DNA from: a candidate division KSB1 bacterium | Lineage (GTDB): Bacteria; Zhuqueibacterota; Zhuqueibacteria; JANLFK01; Oleimicrobiaceae | Reading direction: 5' to 3' | Length of the DNA: 49,345 nucleotides | NCBI GenBank assembly: GCA_024655945.1 | Contig: JANLFK010000019.1 | Coordinates: 1 to 49,345, forward strand | Part shown: positions 29,215 to 38,745 of the stretch, piece after piece | Position numbering within the stretch: the stretch's first letter is position 1 | How the letters are laid out: every line of letters starts with the position of its first letter | Made by a program: the position numbers and the translations under genes | Notes under the pieces: generated by a model | Databases searched by the model: none | Seen by the model: the letters and a program-made list of their open reading frames with translations, nothing else | What the model was told of the DNA's origin: nothing

Positions 29215-30375
29215 CTACTGGCTCGGCAAGAGCTCCCGGTAGAGGGCCAACAGCCGTGCCTCCTCGTTCTCCCAGCGATAGAGGGCATGCACTGCCTTGC
29301 GCCCCTCTAGGCGCATGCGAGTGGCCACGCGCGGATGGTCAAGCAGGTAGGCAATAGCCTCGGCATGGGCACGGGCGTCGTCAGGCCTCACGAGGAGGCC
29401 ACAGCCCGCCTTGCCTATCACCTGCCGCAGGGAAGGGAGGTCGCTGGCCACGATGGGCAAGCCGCAGGCCATATACTCGAACAGCTTGTTGGGGAAGAAC
29501 ATGCGCAGCGTCTGCTCGTTCTCTTGCCAGGGTACCAGCGCGATGCGGGACTTGAGCAGCTCGCGCGGGATCTCCTCGTGCGGCTGGTATTCGAGAAACT
29601 CCATGACCTCGGCCACTCCCAGCTCCTGGGCGTACCGCAACACTTCCGCTTTCACCTTTTCCTCGTTGAAAGAGCCGATGGCCACCAAGCGCACGTCGCG
29701 GTGCAAGCGCCCGAGCTCGGCCATGATGTCCACCAGCATCCGGGCACCTTTGACCACAGTCAGCCCACCAACGTAAATGAGGCGGTTCTCCTTTGGGGGT
29801 GCCGACTGGAACGCTTCGTCAAAAGGCTCCAGACGCGGAAAGTTCCTCACCAGCAGGGTACGACAGCCTCGGGCGCGAAACCGCTGCTCCTGATCGGGCA
29901 CCACACAGACCACCGCATCCAGCCGCCTTGCAAAAAGCGGCTCGAACACGGCCACCACCTTGGCAAGGTAGGGCTTGAAAAAAGCCGGATACCAGACGCG
30001 CTCAAATGCCGTCTCGGGAAAGTTCTCGTGGCAGTCGTAGATGACCGGCCGCCGGTAGAGCCACTTAATGAGGACGCCTCCGGGGAGCAGCTCCGGGTCA
30101 TGGAAATGGTACAGGTCTGCCCGCTGGCGAATGGCCAGGCGAACAAATTTGGCGGTGTGGGCAATGCGTTGCAGGCGATTCTTGGCCCGCCGCACCCCCT
30201 TGATCACGACCCCCTTGTCCGTCCGCTGTTGAAAGTCCGCATGGGCGATGAGCATCACCCGATACCCCGCGCGCGCTATGCCGCATGCCTCGCGGTGGAA
30301 GACGCGCACATCAAAAGGCCGGTGCACCGTGGTGAAATGGCACACAGTGGGCACGTGGGGAACCGGCTCATTCAC
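29215..30375 (-). CDS. GT4-family glycosyltransferase
   Basis: 386 residues from GTG 30375 (SD GAGGTGG), overlapping the lipid kinase stop; a longer frame upstream lacks SD. GT-B fold features: N-terminal VCHFTTVHRPFDVRVFHREA, then LYHFHDPELLPGG, and donor-site motif FFPNKLFEYMACGLPIVASD with the conserved Glu. Such enzymes add a sugar from a nucleotide donor to lipid-linked or exopolysaccharide acceptors on the cytoplasmic side. Its tight link to a diacylglycerol kinase-like gene and wbqC suggests glycolipid or cell-surface glycan assembly. Confidence 0.85.
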   Translation of the reverse strand: MNEPVPHVPTVCHFTTVHRPFDVRVFHREACGIARAGYRVMLIAHADFQQRTDKGVVIKGVRRAKNRLQRIAHTAKFVRLAIRQRADLYHFHDPELLPGGVLIKWLYRRPVIYDCHENFPETAFERVWYPAFFKPYLAKVVAVFEPLFARRLDAVVCVVPDQEQRFRARGCRTLLVRNFPRLEPFDEAFQSAPPKENRLIYVGGLTVVKGARMLVDIMAELGRLHRDVRLVAIGSFNEEKVKAEVLRYAQELGVAEVMEFLEYQPHEEIPRELLKSRIALVPWQENEQTLRMFFPNKLFEYMACGLPIVASDLPSLRQVIGKAGCGLLVRPDDARAHAEAIAYLLDHPRVATRMRLEGRKAVHALYRWENEEARLLALYRELLPSQ

Positions 30376-31294
30376 ACGCAGAACCCACCTCGTGACGCTC
30401 GCCTCCGCGGGCAGGAACGATGACCCGCAATGCCTTGGGGTCGATGGATACCCGCAAATGCGTGCCCCCCTCCACCGGCTCGCCGTCCACATGGAAGTAC
30501 CCCGGCCGCTCCCGCACTATCTCCACCTCCGTCGAACGGTAGTTCTCGTAGTGGCGCACCTTGTCGATCTTGCCGGTGAAAAGCTTGGGCAGATGAAAGA
30601 GCGCCTGGCCGAGGTTGACCTTGTGGATGATGCAGATGTCAAGCAGTCCGTCGTCAGGCTGGGCGTGCGGAGCGATGATTGCGCCGTTGCCCCATTGCTG
30701 GGTGTTGGCCACAGTGACCAAGAGCGCCGGCACGGTGATCTGGCGGTCGGCGAGGCGTAGGATGAAGGTCTCCGGTTCATAGCTAAAAAATTCGCGCACG
30801 CCGAGGTAAAAGTAAGGCAGCGGGCCGCGCAGGCTCTGGTCGTCGAATAGCTTGCCCACCACCGCGTCGAAGCCCAGTCCGGCCACCACAAAGAAGTAGC
30901 GGTCCCTTATGCGCCCCGCATCGATGGCACGCACCGTGCCGCCTTCCAGGAGCAACTGACACGCACGCCTGATGCTGATGGGTATGCCCAAGCCTCGCGC
31001 CAAACCGTTGCCCGAGCCGATGGGCACAATGCCTAAGGGAAGCCGGCTGTGCAGCAAACCGCGCGCAGCAGCGTTCACGGTGCCGTCGCCGCCAATGGCC
31101 ACCACCGCATCGAACCCCTCGCACTCGGCAGCGGAGGCCAGCTCTATGGCATGGTCCTTGTATTCGACGTTGTGGACCTCATAGCGAAAGGGAGCCTGCC
31201 GCAGGCACTCGTCCACAATACGCACCACCAGGTGAGTGTGGCGCAGCAGACCAGCCTTCGGGTTGAAAATGAGCTTCACTCTCTTTAGATTCAT
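30368..31294 (-). CDS. Diacylglycerol/lipid kinase, YegS/DagK family
   Basis: 308 residues. The catalytic GGDGT motif (AIGGDGTVNAAARGL), GIVPIGSGNGLARGLGI and DGLLDICIIHK are all typical, and the protein covers the whole family length (N-terminal nucleotide domain, C-terminal beta sandwich). It would phosphorylate diacylglycerol or a related lipid with ATP at the membrane. Its stop overlaps the GTG of the glycosyltransferase by 8 bp. The gap of 63 bp to the upstream methyltransferase shows no promoter I can name. Confidence 0.88.
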   Translation of the reverse strand: MNLKRVKLIFNPKAGLLRHTHLVVRIVDECLRQAPFRYEVHNVEYKDHAIELASAAECEGFDAVVAIGGDGTVNAAARGLLHSRLPLGIVPIGSGNGLARGLGIPISIRRACQLLLEGGTVRAIDAGRIRDRYFFVVAGLGFDAVVGKLFDDQSLRGPLPYFYLGVREFFSYEPETFILRLADRQITVPALLVTVANTQQWGNGAIIAPHAQPDDGLLDICIIHKVNLGQALFHLPKLFTGKIDKVRHYENYRSTEVEIVRERPGYFHVDGEPVEGGTHLRVSIDPKALRVIVPARGGERHEVGSACE

Positions 31295-31357
31295 GAGAAG
31301 TCGTCTCCATTCGGAGGCATAACGCTTTCTCGGTACCCGGCCCTGTTTGCCTTCCGC

Positions 31358-32002
31358 TCAGCAGGGAACCGAGAGGCCTTGGCCCTCCTCCCCCGCTTTG
31401 CGCAACACGTACAGCCGCTGGCTGCACGAAGCGAGCACCTTCACCAGCACGAAGCCCGCAGCAGTTGCGGCGCGACTGATGGAGTCGTGACTGTGCCTGT
31501 GCAGTCGATGTCCCAGGGCTCGACGCATGAACAACAGGAGGTTCGTCGGCGAGGTTGACACCAGGGCCGCGCCTCCCGGGCGCAAGGTTCTGGCTGTTTC
31601 CCTCAGGAGGCCCGTCACTGCAGGCAGATACTCTGCCAGCCCTATGCAGGTCACCAGCACGAAGCACCCGGGCCGAAACGGCAGCGCTAAGGCGTCACCG
31701 CGCACCAGTCGCATCCCTGGCAGTCGCCTCTTGGCGTAGGCCAACATCGCTCGCGAACTATCCAGTCCATACCACTCCACCTTGCCCATGAGCGCGGCGA
31801 GTCCTTCGCCGGTGCCCGTGGCCACATCCAGGGCGCGTCCCTCCCCTGCGGGTACTTCCGCAAGGCCTTGTCTGAGGAGCGCCCGTTCCCGGTTGGCCAC
31901 AATCGCAAAGGGCGGCCACCGTCGAAAGCGACGATAGAGATGGGCCCTCAGGTCCCAGAGCGCGCCCCGCCGGCCACTTGCCGGCAGCCTATTCTCGCGC
32001 AT
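31358..32002 (-). CDS. Class I SAM-dependent methyltransferase
   Basis: 214 residues. The SAM-binding glycine motif is ALDVATGTGEGLAAL at about 57-71, followed by YGLDSSRAMLAYAKRRLP and RGDALALPFRPGCFVLVTCI, a UbiE/Methyltransf_11 arrangement. The acceptor is unknown. The start overlaps the adenine deaminase gene by 14 bp, so the two are co-transcribed; it may belong functionally to the lipid/glycan genes that follow instead. Confidence 0.82.
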   Translation of the reverse strand: MRENRLPASGRRGALWDLRAHLYRRFRRWPPFAIVANRERALLRQGLAEVPAGEGRALDVATGTGEGLAALMGKVEWYGLDSSRAMLAYAKRRLPGMRLVRGDALALPFRPGCFVLVTCIGLAEYLPAVTGLLRETARTLRPGGAALVSTSPTNLLLFMRRALGHRLHRHSHDSISRAATAAGFVLVKVLASCSQRLYVLRKAGEEGQGLSVPC

Positions 32003-33713
32003 CGACGAACAGGTCCACGAAGGCGAAGCGCTCGACGTCCACCAGACCGCGGTCGGTGAGTTTCAGCTTGGGCACCACGGGCAGCGCCAAAAAGCTCATG
32101 GTCATGAAAGGGTCCGCCATCTTCGCACCCAGTGCGCGGGCTGCCTGGTTCACCCGCTTGGTGGCGGCGCTCACCTCTTCCAGCGGCCGGTCCGACATCA
32201 ACCCGCCGATGGGCAGTTGCAGTGCCTCTTTCACTTCTCCATCGGCAACGACCACCAATCCGCCTCCCATTTTGTTGACGTGAATGACGGCGCGGGCAAT
32301 GTCGCGGTCGTCAATGCCGAACACGATGACGTTGTGCGCATCGTGCGCGATGGAGGAGGCCAATGCCCCCTTGCGCAGGCCAAAGCCTCGCACCAGGCCC
32401 TTGCCGATGTTGCCGGAGGCGCGGTGGCGCTCCACCACGTAGCAACGCAGCAGGTCCCGCTCCGGTTCCGACACCACCATGCCGTCGCGGACTGGGGCAT
32501 CTTCCACCAGCGACTCGGTGACGATCTGGTCCGGCACCACGCCCATCACCCGGCACTTGTTGCCGCGTGCCGGGACGACAAACTCCCCTCCTTCCAGCCA
32601 CTTGATGTTCATCGAGCTGCGCACTTGTGCGGGGGGACGCACAGGCACGTCGTAAATGGCTTTGCCGTCTTCGGCCACCAGCCGCCCGTTCTTGAACACC
32701 TTCTTGATGGCAAAATGCTCAAAGTCATCGAACGCCACCAGATCGGCGGTGCGCCCCGGGGCGATCGCCCCCAGGCGGCGCAGACCAAAGTACTCTGCCG
32801 TGTTGATGGTGGCCAGCCGGATGGCCGTGACCGGTGGCAGACCTTCGGCAATGGCCGTCTTGATCATGTAGTTGATGTGCCCCTCTTCCAAGATGTCGTT
32901 TGGGTGACGGTCGTCGGTGACGAACATGCAGCGGCGCTCGTTCTCCGGCGTCACCAAAGGGAGCAGCGCGCGCAGGTTCCTGGTACCGGTGCCCTCCCTG
33001 ATCATGATGTGCATGCCCAAGCGCAACTTTTCGCGCGCCTCCTCCACGGTGGTGCATTCGTGGTCGGACCGGATGCCCATGGCGATGTAGGTGTTCAGGT
33101 CGCGGCCGCTCAGGCCCGGGGCGTGCCCGTCCATTCGCTTGTCCTCTACAATCTTCAGTTTGTCCAACACGTCTTCCTCACCGGCCAACACGCCGCCGAA
33201 GTTCATCATCTCGCCCAGGCCCAGCACCCACTTCTCGCGCAGGAAGGGGAAGATATCGAACGCGCGGAGCACTGAGCCTGTGGATTCCAGGTTCGTGGAG
33301 GGGATGCACGAGGGAAGCATGAAGAAGACGTTCAGCGGATTGTACTTGCTGGCGTCCATCATGTAGCGGATCCCCTCATTGCCGAGCACGTTGGCGATTT
33401 CGTGCGGGTCGGCCACCACCGACGTGGTGCCCAGGGGCACCACCGCCCTGGCGAACTGCGGCACTTCCACCATGGAGCTCTCGATGTGGATGTGGCCATC
33501 GATGAACCCGGGAGCCAGGTAAAGCCCCCGCAGGTCGATTGTTTCGCGTGCCTCGCACGCCTGCCCCACCGCAAGGATGGTGTCGCCCAAGATGGCAACG
33601 TCGGCCTCATAGATTTCGCCGGAGAGCACGTTCACCATCTTGCCGTTGCGCAGCAGCAGGTCGACGGGCAGCTCGCCTCGATGGGCTCTCAAAATCCGCT
33701 CCAACGGTACCAT
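31989..33713 (-). CDS. ade: Adenine deaminase
   Basis: 574 residues, the length of bacterial Ade. Metal-binding His74 and His76 in GFIDGHIHIESS, followed by ADPHEIANVLG, DGHAPGLSGRDL and DDRHPNDILEEGHINYMI are family signatures, and the C-terminal domain with SSIAHDAHNVIVFG and FALPVVPKLKLTDRGL is intact. It converts adenine to hypoxanthine in the cytoplasm, a key step of adenine salvage or use as nitrogen source. Next to the purine nucleoside phosphorylase and the deaminase gene, it completes an adenosine-to-hypoxanthine route. Confidence 0.92.
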   Translation of the reverse strand: MVPLERILRAHRGELPVDLLLRNGKMVNVLSGEIYEADVAILGDTILAVGQACEARETIDLRGLYLAPGFIDGHIHIESSMVEVPQFARAVVPLGTTSVVADPHEIANVLGNEGIRYMMDASKYNPLNVFFMLPSCIPSTNLESTGSVLRAFDIFPFLREKWVLGLGEMMNFGGVLAGEEDVLDKLKIVEDKRMDGHAPGLSGRDLNTYIAMGIRSDHECTTVEEAREKLRLGMHIMIREGTGTRNLRALLPLVTPENERRCMFVTDDRHPNDILEEGHINYMIKTAIAEGLPPVTAIRLATINTAEYFGLRRLGAIAPGRTADLVAFDDFEHFAIKKVFKNGRLVAEDGKAIYDVPVRPPAQVRSSMNIKWLEGGEFVVPARGNKCRVMGVVPDQIVTESLVEDAPVRDGMVVSEPERDLLRCYVVERHRASGNIGKGLVRGFGLRKGALASSIAHDAHNVIVFGIDDRDIARAVIHVNKMGGGLVVVADGEVKEALQLPIGGLMSDRPLEEVSAATKRVNQAARALGAKMADPFMTMSFLALPVVPKLKLTDRGLVDVERFAFVDLFVDARE

Positions 33714-33732
33714 GCCTGCCTCCCTTCCCGCT

Positions 33733-35049
33733 TCACCGCATCTTCCGAAGAAGGCGGCTGCTTTCCTCTTCAGCTCTCCTCACGACTTCTTCCTCGTCCA
33801 CCACCAGCACGCGGCCCTGGTGCACGACGATGTTGCCGTCGATAATGACCGTGCGCACGTCCGATGAGCGGCACGCAAAGACCAGCTGGCCGTAGATGTC
33901 GTGGCCAGGACTGTTGTGGGGTCGGTGCACGTCAACAAGAATAAGGTCGGCCTTCTTGCCTACCTCGATGCTCCCGATCTGGTCGGCCAGGCCGAGGGTG
34001 CGCGCCCCGCCCAGGGTCGCCATCTCCACCACTGCCTGTGCCGGCAGGGCCCCTGCGCCCAGCCGCGCCCCCTGGATGAGGGCAGCCATGCGCATCTCCT
34101 GGAAGGCATCGAGGTTGTTGTTGCAGGCAGCGCCATCCGACCCAAGGGCCACGTTGATCCCCATTGCTCGCATCTCCGGCACCTTAGCGATGCCGGAGCC
34201 CAGCTTGAGGTTGGCGGTTGGGCAGTGCAAGACGTGCGTACCAGTCTCGCGCAAGATGGCCATCTCCTCATCGCCGAGCCAGACGCAGTGCGCCAGGCAG
34301 AGCTGCGGCCCGGTGAGACCAAGCCCGTGCAGGTAGGCAACATTGCCCTTGCCCGTCCTGCCGCGCACACGGGCGACTTCGTCACGGTGCTCGGCTGCAT
34401 GGCTGTGCACGCGCGCATTGCGCCGCCGTGCCTCCTCGGCCACCTGACGGTGCAATTCCGCAGAGCTGGACAGGGCGAAGCGCGGCGCAAAGGCATAGCG
34501 CAAGCGCCCCTGTGCCGCGCCATGCCAGCGGCGCAACAGGGCCACGCTTTCCTCCAAGGCGGCGGACGGCTCCTCACAAAGCGCACGCGGGATCTCGTCG
34601 CCGCAGTCCATCATTGCCTTGCCGCTGCTGGCGCGTAGGCCCAAAGCCTCCAGCTCGCTGAACACGACCTCGGTGTGGTGCACGCTGCCCATGTCCAGCA
34701 CGCACGTGGTACCGCCACGCAGGAGTTCGGCCACGCCCAGCCGCACGGAAGCGCGCATGGAACGTTCGTCGTGCAGCGCCTCGAGCGGCAAGATCCAGGA
34801 GCGAAGCCACTCCAGCAGGGGCATGCCGTCTGCCACATTGCGAAAGAGCGTCTGGCAGAGATGGATGTGCGCTTGCACCAATCCAGGGAGCAGCACGCAC
34901 CCCTCGCCGTCGATCTCGCGCCTGCCGCGCGCCGCCACCGTTCCCACTGCGGCAATCGTGCTCCCGTTGATGGCCACGTCCCCGGTGAGCACCTCCCGCC
35001 GCTCGTTGATGGTCACCACCGTGGCGCTGCGCACGACAATGTCCGCCAT
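33733..35049 (-). CDS. Amidohydrolase of the SAH/5'-deoxyadenosine/8-oxoguanine deaminase type
   Basis: 438 residues from ATG 35049 (MADIVVRSATV); ATG 35058 is an in-frame alternative. His61 and His63 in GLVQAHIHLCQ, the later HSHAAEHRDEV (His of the second site), LAHCVWL and GSDGAACNNNLD are the metal and substrate signatures of the MtaD/DadD/SsnA-like group. These enzymes deaminate S-adenosylhomocysteine, methylthioadenosine, 5'-deoxyadenosine or related bases. Substrate choice cannot be read from the sequence. It lies 19 bp before ade and 11 bp after the purine nucleoside phosphorylase. Confidence 0.83.
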   Translation of the reverse strand: MADIVVRSATVVTINERREVLTGDVAINGSTIAAVGTVAARGRREIDGEGCVLLPGLVQAHIHLCQTLFRNVADGMPLLEWLRSWILPLEALHDERSMRASVRLGVAELLRGGTTCVLDMGSVHHTEVVFSELEALGLRASSGKAMMDCGDEIPRALCEEPSAALEESVALLRRWHGAAQGRLRYAFAPRFALSSSAELHRQVAEEARRRNARVHSHAAEHRDEVARVRGRTGKGNVAYLHGLGLTGPQLCLAHCVWLGDEEMAILRETGTHVLHCPTANLKLGSGIAKVPEMRAMGINVALGSDGAACNNNLDAFQEMRMAALIQGARLGAGALPAQAVVEMATLGGARTLGLADQIGSIEVGKKADLILVDVHRPHNSPGHDIYGQLVFACRSSDVRTVIIDGNIVVHQGRVLVVDEEEVVRRAEEESSRLLRKMR

Positions 35050-35060
35050 CCCCGTCACGG

Positions 35061-35909
35061 TCAGCCCGTTTTCCTCAACTCAGCGGCGATTGCCTGGACA
35101 ACCGCGGCGAGGAACTGGTGGAATCGCAAGCGCACCTGCTCAGCCACGGCAGTGACCTCCTCGTGCGACAGCGGCTGCGGCGCAAGCCCGGTGGCCAAAT
35201 TCGTGATGCAGGAGATGCCCAGCACTCTGATGCCTCGCTGTCTGGCGACAATGACCTCGGGCACGGTGGACATGCTGGCGGCGTCCACGCCAATGCGTCG
35301 CAACATTCTGACCTCGGCAGCCGTCTCGTAACTCGGCCCGCGAAGCCAACAGAACACCCCTTGCTGCACCCGGATGCCTATGCGCAGGGCGACTTGCCGG
35401 GCCATTTCCAGAAACTGGCGGTCATACGGCTCGGACATGTCCGGAAAGCGTGGGCCCAGTTGCTCCTCCGCTGGCCCCCTCAGGGGATTCGCAAAACCCA
35501 AGTTGATGTGGTCCACAATGAGCATCAGGTCGCCGGGCGAAAACCAGGGATTGACCCCGCCAGAGGCCGTGGTCACCACCAGAGCCTTGGCTCCCAATTC
35601 CGCCAGGAGGTGAACCGGGTAACCCACCTGCTGCATGGCATAGCCTTCGTAGAAGTGGATGCGCCCCTGCACTACCAGGACGCGCACCTCGGAGACTTCC
35701 CCAAACACCCAGCGGCCGGCATGTCCCGGTACTGTGGAGCGGGGATAATGAGGTATGGCGCTGGTCGGGACCGACAGGCTGTTGCGCACCAGGTCGGCAA
35801 AGCCCCCCAGTCCCGAGCCAAGGATCACTGCCACCTCGGGGGTGCCTATGCCGGCCTCGCGCAGCGCAGCCATTGATTCGCGGAGTTTTTCGCGCAGTCC
35901 TTTGCCCAT
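35061..35909 (-). CDS. Purine nucleoside phosphorylase (PNP I)
   Basis: 282 residues from ATG 35909. Family motifs are VAVILGSGLGGF, STVPGHAGRWVFG, VLVVQGRIHFYEGY, SGGVNPWFSPGDLMLIVDHI, and GPSYETAAEVRMLRRIGVDAASMSTVPE, the low-molecular-mass trimeric PNP signature. It cleaves (deoxy)guanosine and (deoxy)inosine with phosphate to base and (deoxy)ribose 1-phosphate. It therefore produces both the base for salvage and the pentose phosphate. It lies 13 bp after the nucleoside transporter gene. The SD is weak (AGAAGG immediately before ATG), which fits coupled translation. Confidence 0.92.
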   Translation of the reverse strand: MGKGLREKLRESMAALREAGIGTPEVAVILGSGLGGFADLVRNSLSVPTSAIPHYPRSTVPGHAGRWVFGEVSEVRVLVVQGRIHFYEGYAMQQVGYPVHLLAELGAKALVVTTASGGVNPWFSPGDLMLIVDHINLGFANPLRGPAEEQLGPRFPDMSEPYDRQFLEMARQVALRIGIRVQQGVFCWLRGPSYETAAEVRMLRRIGVDAASMSTVPEVIVARQRGIRVLGISCITNLATGLAPQPLSHEEVTAVAEQVRLRFHQFLAAVVQAIAAELRKTG

Positions 35910-35922
35910 ACCTTCTGGTCGG

Positions 35923-37506
35923 CTAAGACAGCAGCCCGGCAATGGTGGCCGTCATCCACGAAGCCAAGGCGCCGGCGATCATGGCGCGCAGCCCGACCTT
36001 TGCCAACTCAGGCCTTCTATTCGGCGCTAAGGCGCCGATGCCACCAATCTGGATGCCGATGGAGGAAAAGTTGGCGAACCCACACAGCGCGTAGGTCGCA
36101 ATCAAAGTCGCCCTGGGAGACAGGTCGGCCGCAGCGACATGCTTACTCAGCTCTACGTAGGCCACGAACTCGTTGGCAGCCACCTTGATCCCCAGCAGGT
36201 TGCCCACGGCAGCAGCCTCCTTCCACGGCACGCCCATCACGAAGGCCAAGGGCGAAAAGATGGCTCCAAACAGCACGCGCAGGCTGCCGGGAAAAATCCC
36301 CCGGAACTCCTGCCTCTGCGCATTGTACACACCTCCCAGCAGGCGTCCGTCGATGAACTTGTCGCCGAAGGCCAGCACCACATCCACCAGGCCGATGAGG
36401 GCGATGAAGGCAATGAGCATAGCGCCCACATTGGCGGCCAGTTTGAGCCCATCGGTCACGCCGCGCGCCGCTGCGTCCAACAAATTCTCACCCCGGGGAA
36501 TTGGCGGCAAACGCACATCGCCTGCGGTGACGGAACGCTCCGTCTCCGGCAGGAAGATCTTGGCCATGACCAGCGCCGCCGGGGTGGACATGACGCTGGC
36601 GGTAATCAAGTAAGCCGGGTTGATCCCCATGCGGATATAGCCGGCCATCACCCCGCCGGCAATGGTCGCAAAACCACCCACCATCACGGCATGCAGTTCC
36701 GAGATGGTGAGGCGATCCAAGAACGGGCGGATGAGCAACGGCGCTTCGGTCTGCCCAACGAAGATGTTCGCGGAGCACGAGAGAGTCTCTGCTCCGGAGG
36801 TGCCCATGGTCCAGCGCATGAAGCGCGCCATCATCACCACCACGGCCTGCATCACGCCCAAGTAGTAGAGAATTGCAATCACCGCCGAAAAGAAGATGAT
36901 GGTCGGGAGCACAGAAAAGGCAAACTGCACGCCGAATTGGTCAAAGAACTCCGCCTTGGCCAAGTTGCCGAACAGAAAGGTGGCGCCGAGATCGCTGAGC
37001 TTGAGGAATTTCGCCACCTGGTCGGCCAGCACCTGCATGACGCTCTGACCGTAAATGCCGCGACTGATGAGCACACCCAGCCCAAGGGTCAAAACCGCGC
37101 CGCTGCTGTAACGCGCAAACTGCGGTCGTTTGCAGGCGTGGAGCACGATAGCTGCCAGCACAGTGACCACCACCAGGGGAACGGCCGCCTGCAGCCTGTC
37201 CAAGAAGTAGCCGATTGCCACGACAGCCGCCCCCCCGGCCGCGATCACAGTCGCTGGACCAGCAGCCTTGCCCCACTGACCAGGCGTGAGGGCCGTATCG
37301 GTGAACACGTAGAGCAGCACAAGCACCAAGAACACGTACATCCCCACCCAGCTGAGCGCGTTCTGGCTGAGGATGATGACGGCAAAAAGCACCTGCAGCG
37401 CCACACCCCAGGTGACCACCCGCAAGCGAATGCGCGGCCGGTTCTTTGAAAAAAGCACGCCGATGCCAAGGAGTATCGCCAGTCCGAGCAGGCCGATCCA
37501 ACGCAT
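35923..37506 (-). CDS. nupC: Concentrative nucleoside transporter, NupC/CNT family
   Basis: 527 residues from ATG 37506 with a dozen hydrophobic segments. Hallmarks include VFGQTEAPLLIRPF-type motif (here IFVGQTEAPLLIRPFLDRLT), SELHAVMVGGFATIAGGVMAGY, and ANEFVAYVELS, plus CGFANFSSIGIQIGGIGALAP near the end, all from the CNT core. It imports nucleosides with Na+ or H+ across the inner membrane. The N-terminal part with extra helices makes it longer than E. coli NupC (about 400 residues), nearer to the larger CNT members. It lies 7 bp after tdk in a tightly spaced operon. Confidence 0.92.
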   Translation of the reverse strand: MRWIGLLGLAILLGIGVLFSKNRPRIRLRVVTWGVALQVLFAVIILSQNALSWVGMYVFLVLVLLYVFTDTALTPGQWGKAAGPATVIAAGGAAVVAIGYFLDRLQAAVPLVVVTVLAAIVLHACKRPQFARYSSGAVLTLGLGVLISRGIYGQSVMQVLADQVAKFLKLSDLGATFLFGNLAKAEFFDQFGVQFAFSVLPTIIFFSAVIAILYYLGVMQAVVVMMARFMRWTMGTSGAETLSCSANIFVGQTEAPLLIRPFLDRLTISELHAVMVGGFATIAGGVMAGYIRMGINPAYLITASVMSTPAALVMAKIFLPETERSVTAGDVRLPPIPRGENLLDAAARGVTDGLKLAANVGAMLIAFIALIGLVDVVLAFGDKFIDGRLLGGVYNAQRQEFRGIFPGSLRVLFGAIFSPLAFVMGVPWKEAAAVGNLLGIKVAANEFVAYVELSKHVAAADLSPRATLIATYALCGFANFSSIGIQIGGIGALAPNRRPELAKVGLRAMIAGALASWMTATIAGLLS

Positions 37507-37513
37507 AATGGCT

Positions 37514-38080
37514 TCATTCCTCCTGCGGCGGTTCGAAGCAATGCCGGCACCGCGCCTCGTACACGTCTTCAGCGCCCACCAGGACCCGCTCCTTCGCCTT
37601 GGTGATGCGCTGCGTGCGGTTGGCCGGGTTGCCGCACTTGACGCAAATGGCCAGCGTCTTGGTAATGTACTCGGCCACGGCCAGCAGCTGCGGAATAGGC
37701 TCAAAGGGTTTACCCCGATAGTCCTGATCGAGGCCTGCCACAATCACCCGCTTGCCCTGCGCTGCCAGCGTCTCGCAGACCGCCACCAATTCCTCGTCAA
37801 AGAACTGCGCCTCGTCGATGCCCACCACCTGCGCGTGTGCCGACTTTTCCAGAATCTCGCTGGCGCTGGCCACCGCAGTGGAGGGGATGCGCTGCTCGTC
37901 ATGGGAGACGATGTGGTCACTCGAGTAGCGGTCGTCGATGCGCGGCTTGAAGATGGCGACCCGCTGGCGGGCGATCTGCGCTCGCCTGATGCGGCGAATC
38001 AGCTCTTCGGTCTTGCCGCTGAACATGGGACCGCAGATGACCTCAAGCCAACCAACGTTGCGCGGGGCGATGGTGAGCAT
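37514..38080 (-). CDS. tdk: Thymidine kinase
   Basis: 188 residues, standard length for type II thymidine kinase. Walker [12 protein letters not shown] at 17-27, Walker B-like [14 protein letters not shown] with catalytic Glu, and a zinc site made by CVKCG and CRHC. It phosphorylates thymidine (and deoxyuridine) with ATP. It is 5 bp after udk and 7 bp before nupC, so import and trapping of thymidine are encoded together. Confidence 0.94.
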   Translation of the reverse strand: MLTIAPRNVGWLEVICGPMFSGKTEELIRRIRRAQIARQRVAIFKPRIDDRYSSDHIVSHDEQRIPSTAVASASEILEKSAHAQVVGIDEAQFFDEELVAVCETLAAQGKRVIVAGLDQDYRGKPFEPIPQLLAVAEYITKTLAICVKCGNPANRTQRITKAKERVLVGAEDVYEARCRHCFEPPQEE

Positions 38081-38085
38081 GGTGG

Positions 38086-38742
38086 CTACTCCTGCTTAAC
38101 TAAGGCTCTTCTGCTGGCAAGCTCTTGTTCGATGCGCCGCACCAGCGCCTGGAAACCGTCCAGGTCCTCGCCGCAACCGTCAATTACCAAATCGGCGAAC
38201 TGCCGGGACGGTTCCACATAGGCCTGGTGCATTGGGCGCACTGATTGGGCAAACTGCACCCGCACCGATTCCTCCGTGCGCCCACGTGTGGCAATGTCAC
38301 GAGCCAGGCGGCGCTGAAAGCGCACCTCCTCCGGTGCTTCCACAAAGACGCGGATGTCGCACAGAGCGCGCAGGCGAGAATCGTGCAAAACGAGAATCCC
38401 CTCCACCAGTATCACTTCGGCGGGCGACAGCGACACGGTCTCCGGCCGCCGCGTGTGGAGGGCAAAGTCATAAACCGGCCTCTGGATGGTGTTCCCCCGG
38501 ATGAGCTCCGGCAAATGGCGAACGAGCAGCGCAAAGTCGATGGCTTCGGGATGGTCGAAATTGCGCTGTGCGCGCTCGGCAACAGGCATGGTGCTCAAGT
38601 CGGCGTAGTACCAATCCTGCTCCACGCGCACGCAGCGCTCTTTCCCCAGCCGCTCCATGAGGCGGCGCACCAAATACCCCTTGCCCGACCCCGAGCCGCC
38701 GGCAATCCCCACCACCACCGGTCTGTGCACCGGGCCTGTCAT
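38086..38742 (-). CDS. udk: Uridine kinase, with an altered P-loop
   Basis: 218 residues with the family pattern: [61 protein letters not shown]. It would phosphorylate uridine and cytidine. The P-loop ends GSGSGKG: the usual Ser/Thr after the Lys, which coordinates Mg2+, is Gly. The codon is GGG in this sequence, and the rest of the protein is intact, so activity may be reduced or the position tolerated. It lies 5 bp before tdk and 3 bp after cdd. Confidence 0.88.
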   Translation of the reverse strand: MTGPVHRPVVVGIAGGSGSGKGYLVRRLMERLGKERCVRVEQDWYYADLSTMPVAERAQRNFDHPEAIDFALLVRHLPELIRGNTIQRPVYDFALHTRRPETVSLSPAEVILVEGILVLHDSRLRALCDIRVFVEAPEEVRFQRRLARDIATRGRTEESVRVQFAQSVRPMHQAYVEPSRQFADLVIDGCGEDLDGFQALVRRIEQELASRRALVKQE

Positions 38743-38745
38743 CGT

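Noticed and set aside
29335-30423. Long plus-strand open frame opposite the glycosyltransferase
   Set aside because: The reverse strand has a well-defined GT4 protein; the plus frame shows no domain and no SD.
32217-33275. 352-codon plus-strand frame opposite adenine deaminase
   Set aside because: Antisense shadow without motif or SD.
36139-37449. 436-codon plus-strand frame opposite nupC
   Set aside because: His/Gln/Glu-rich antisense of a membrane protein; the minus strand encodes complete NupC.
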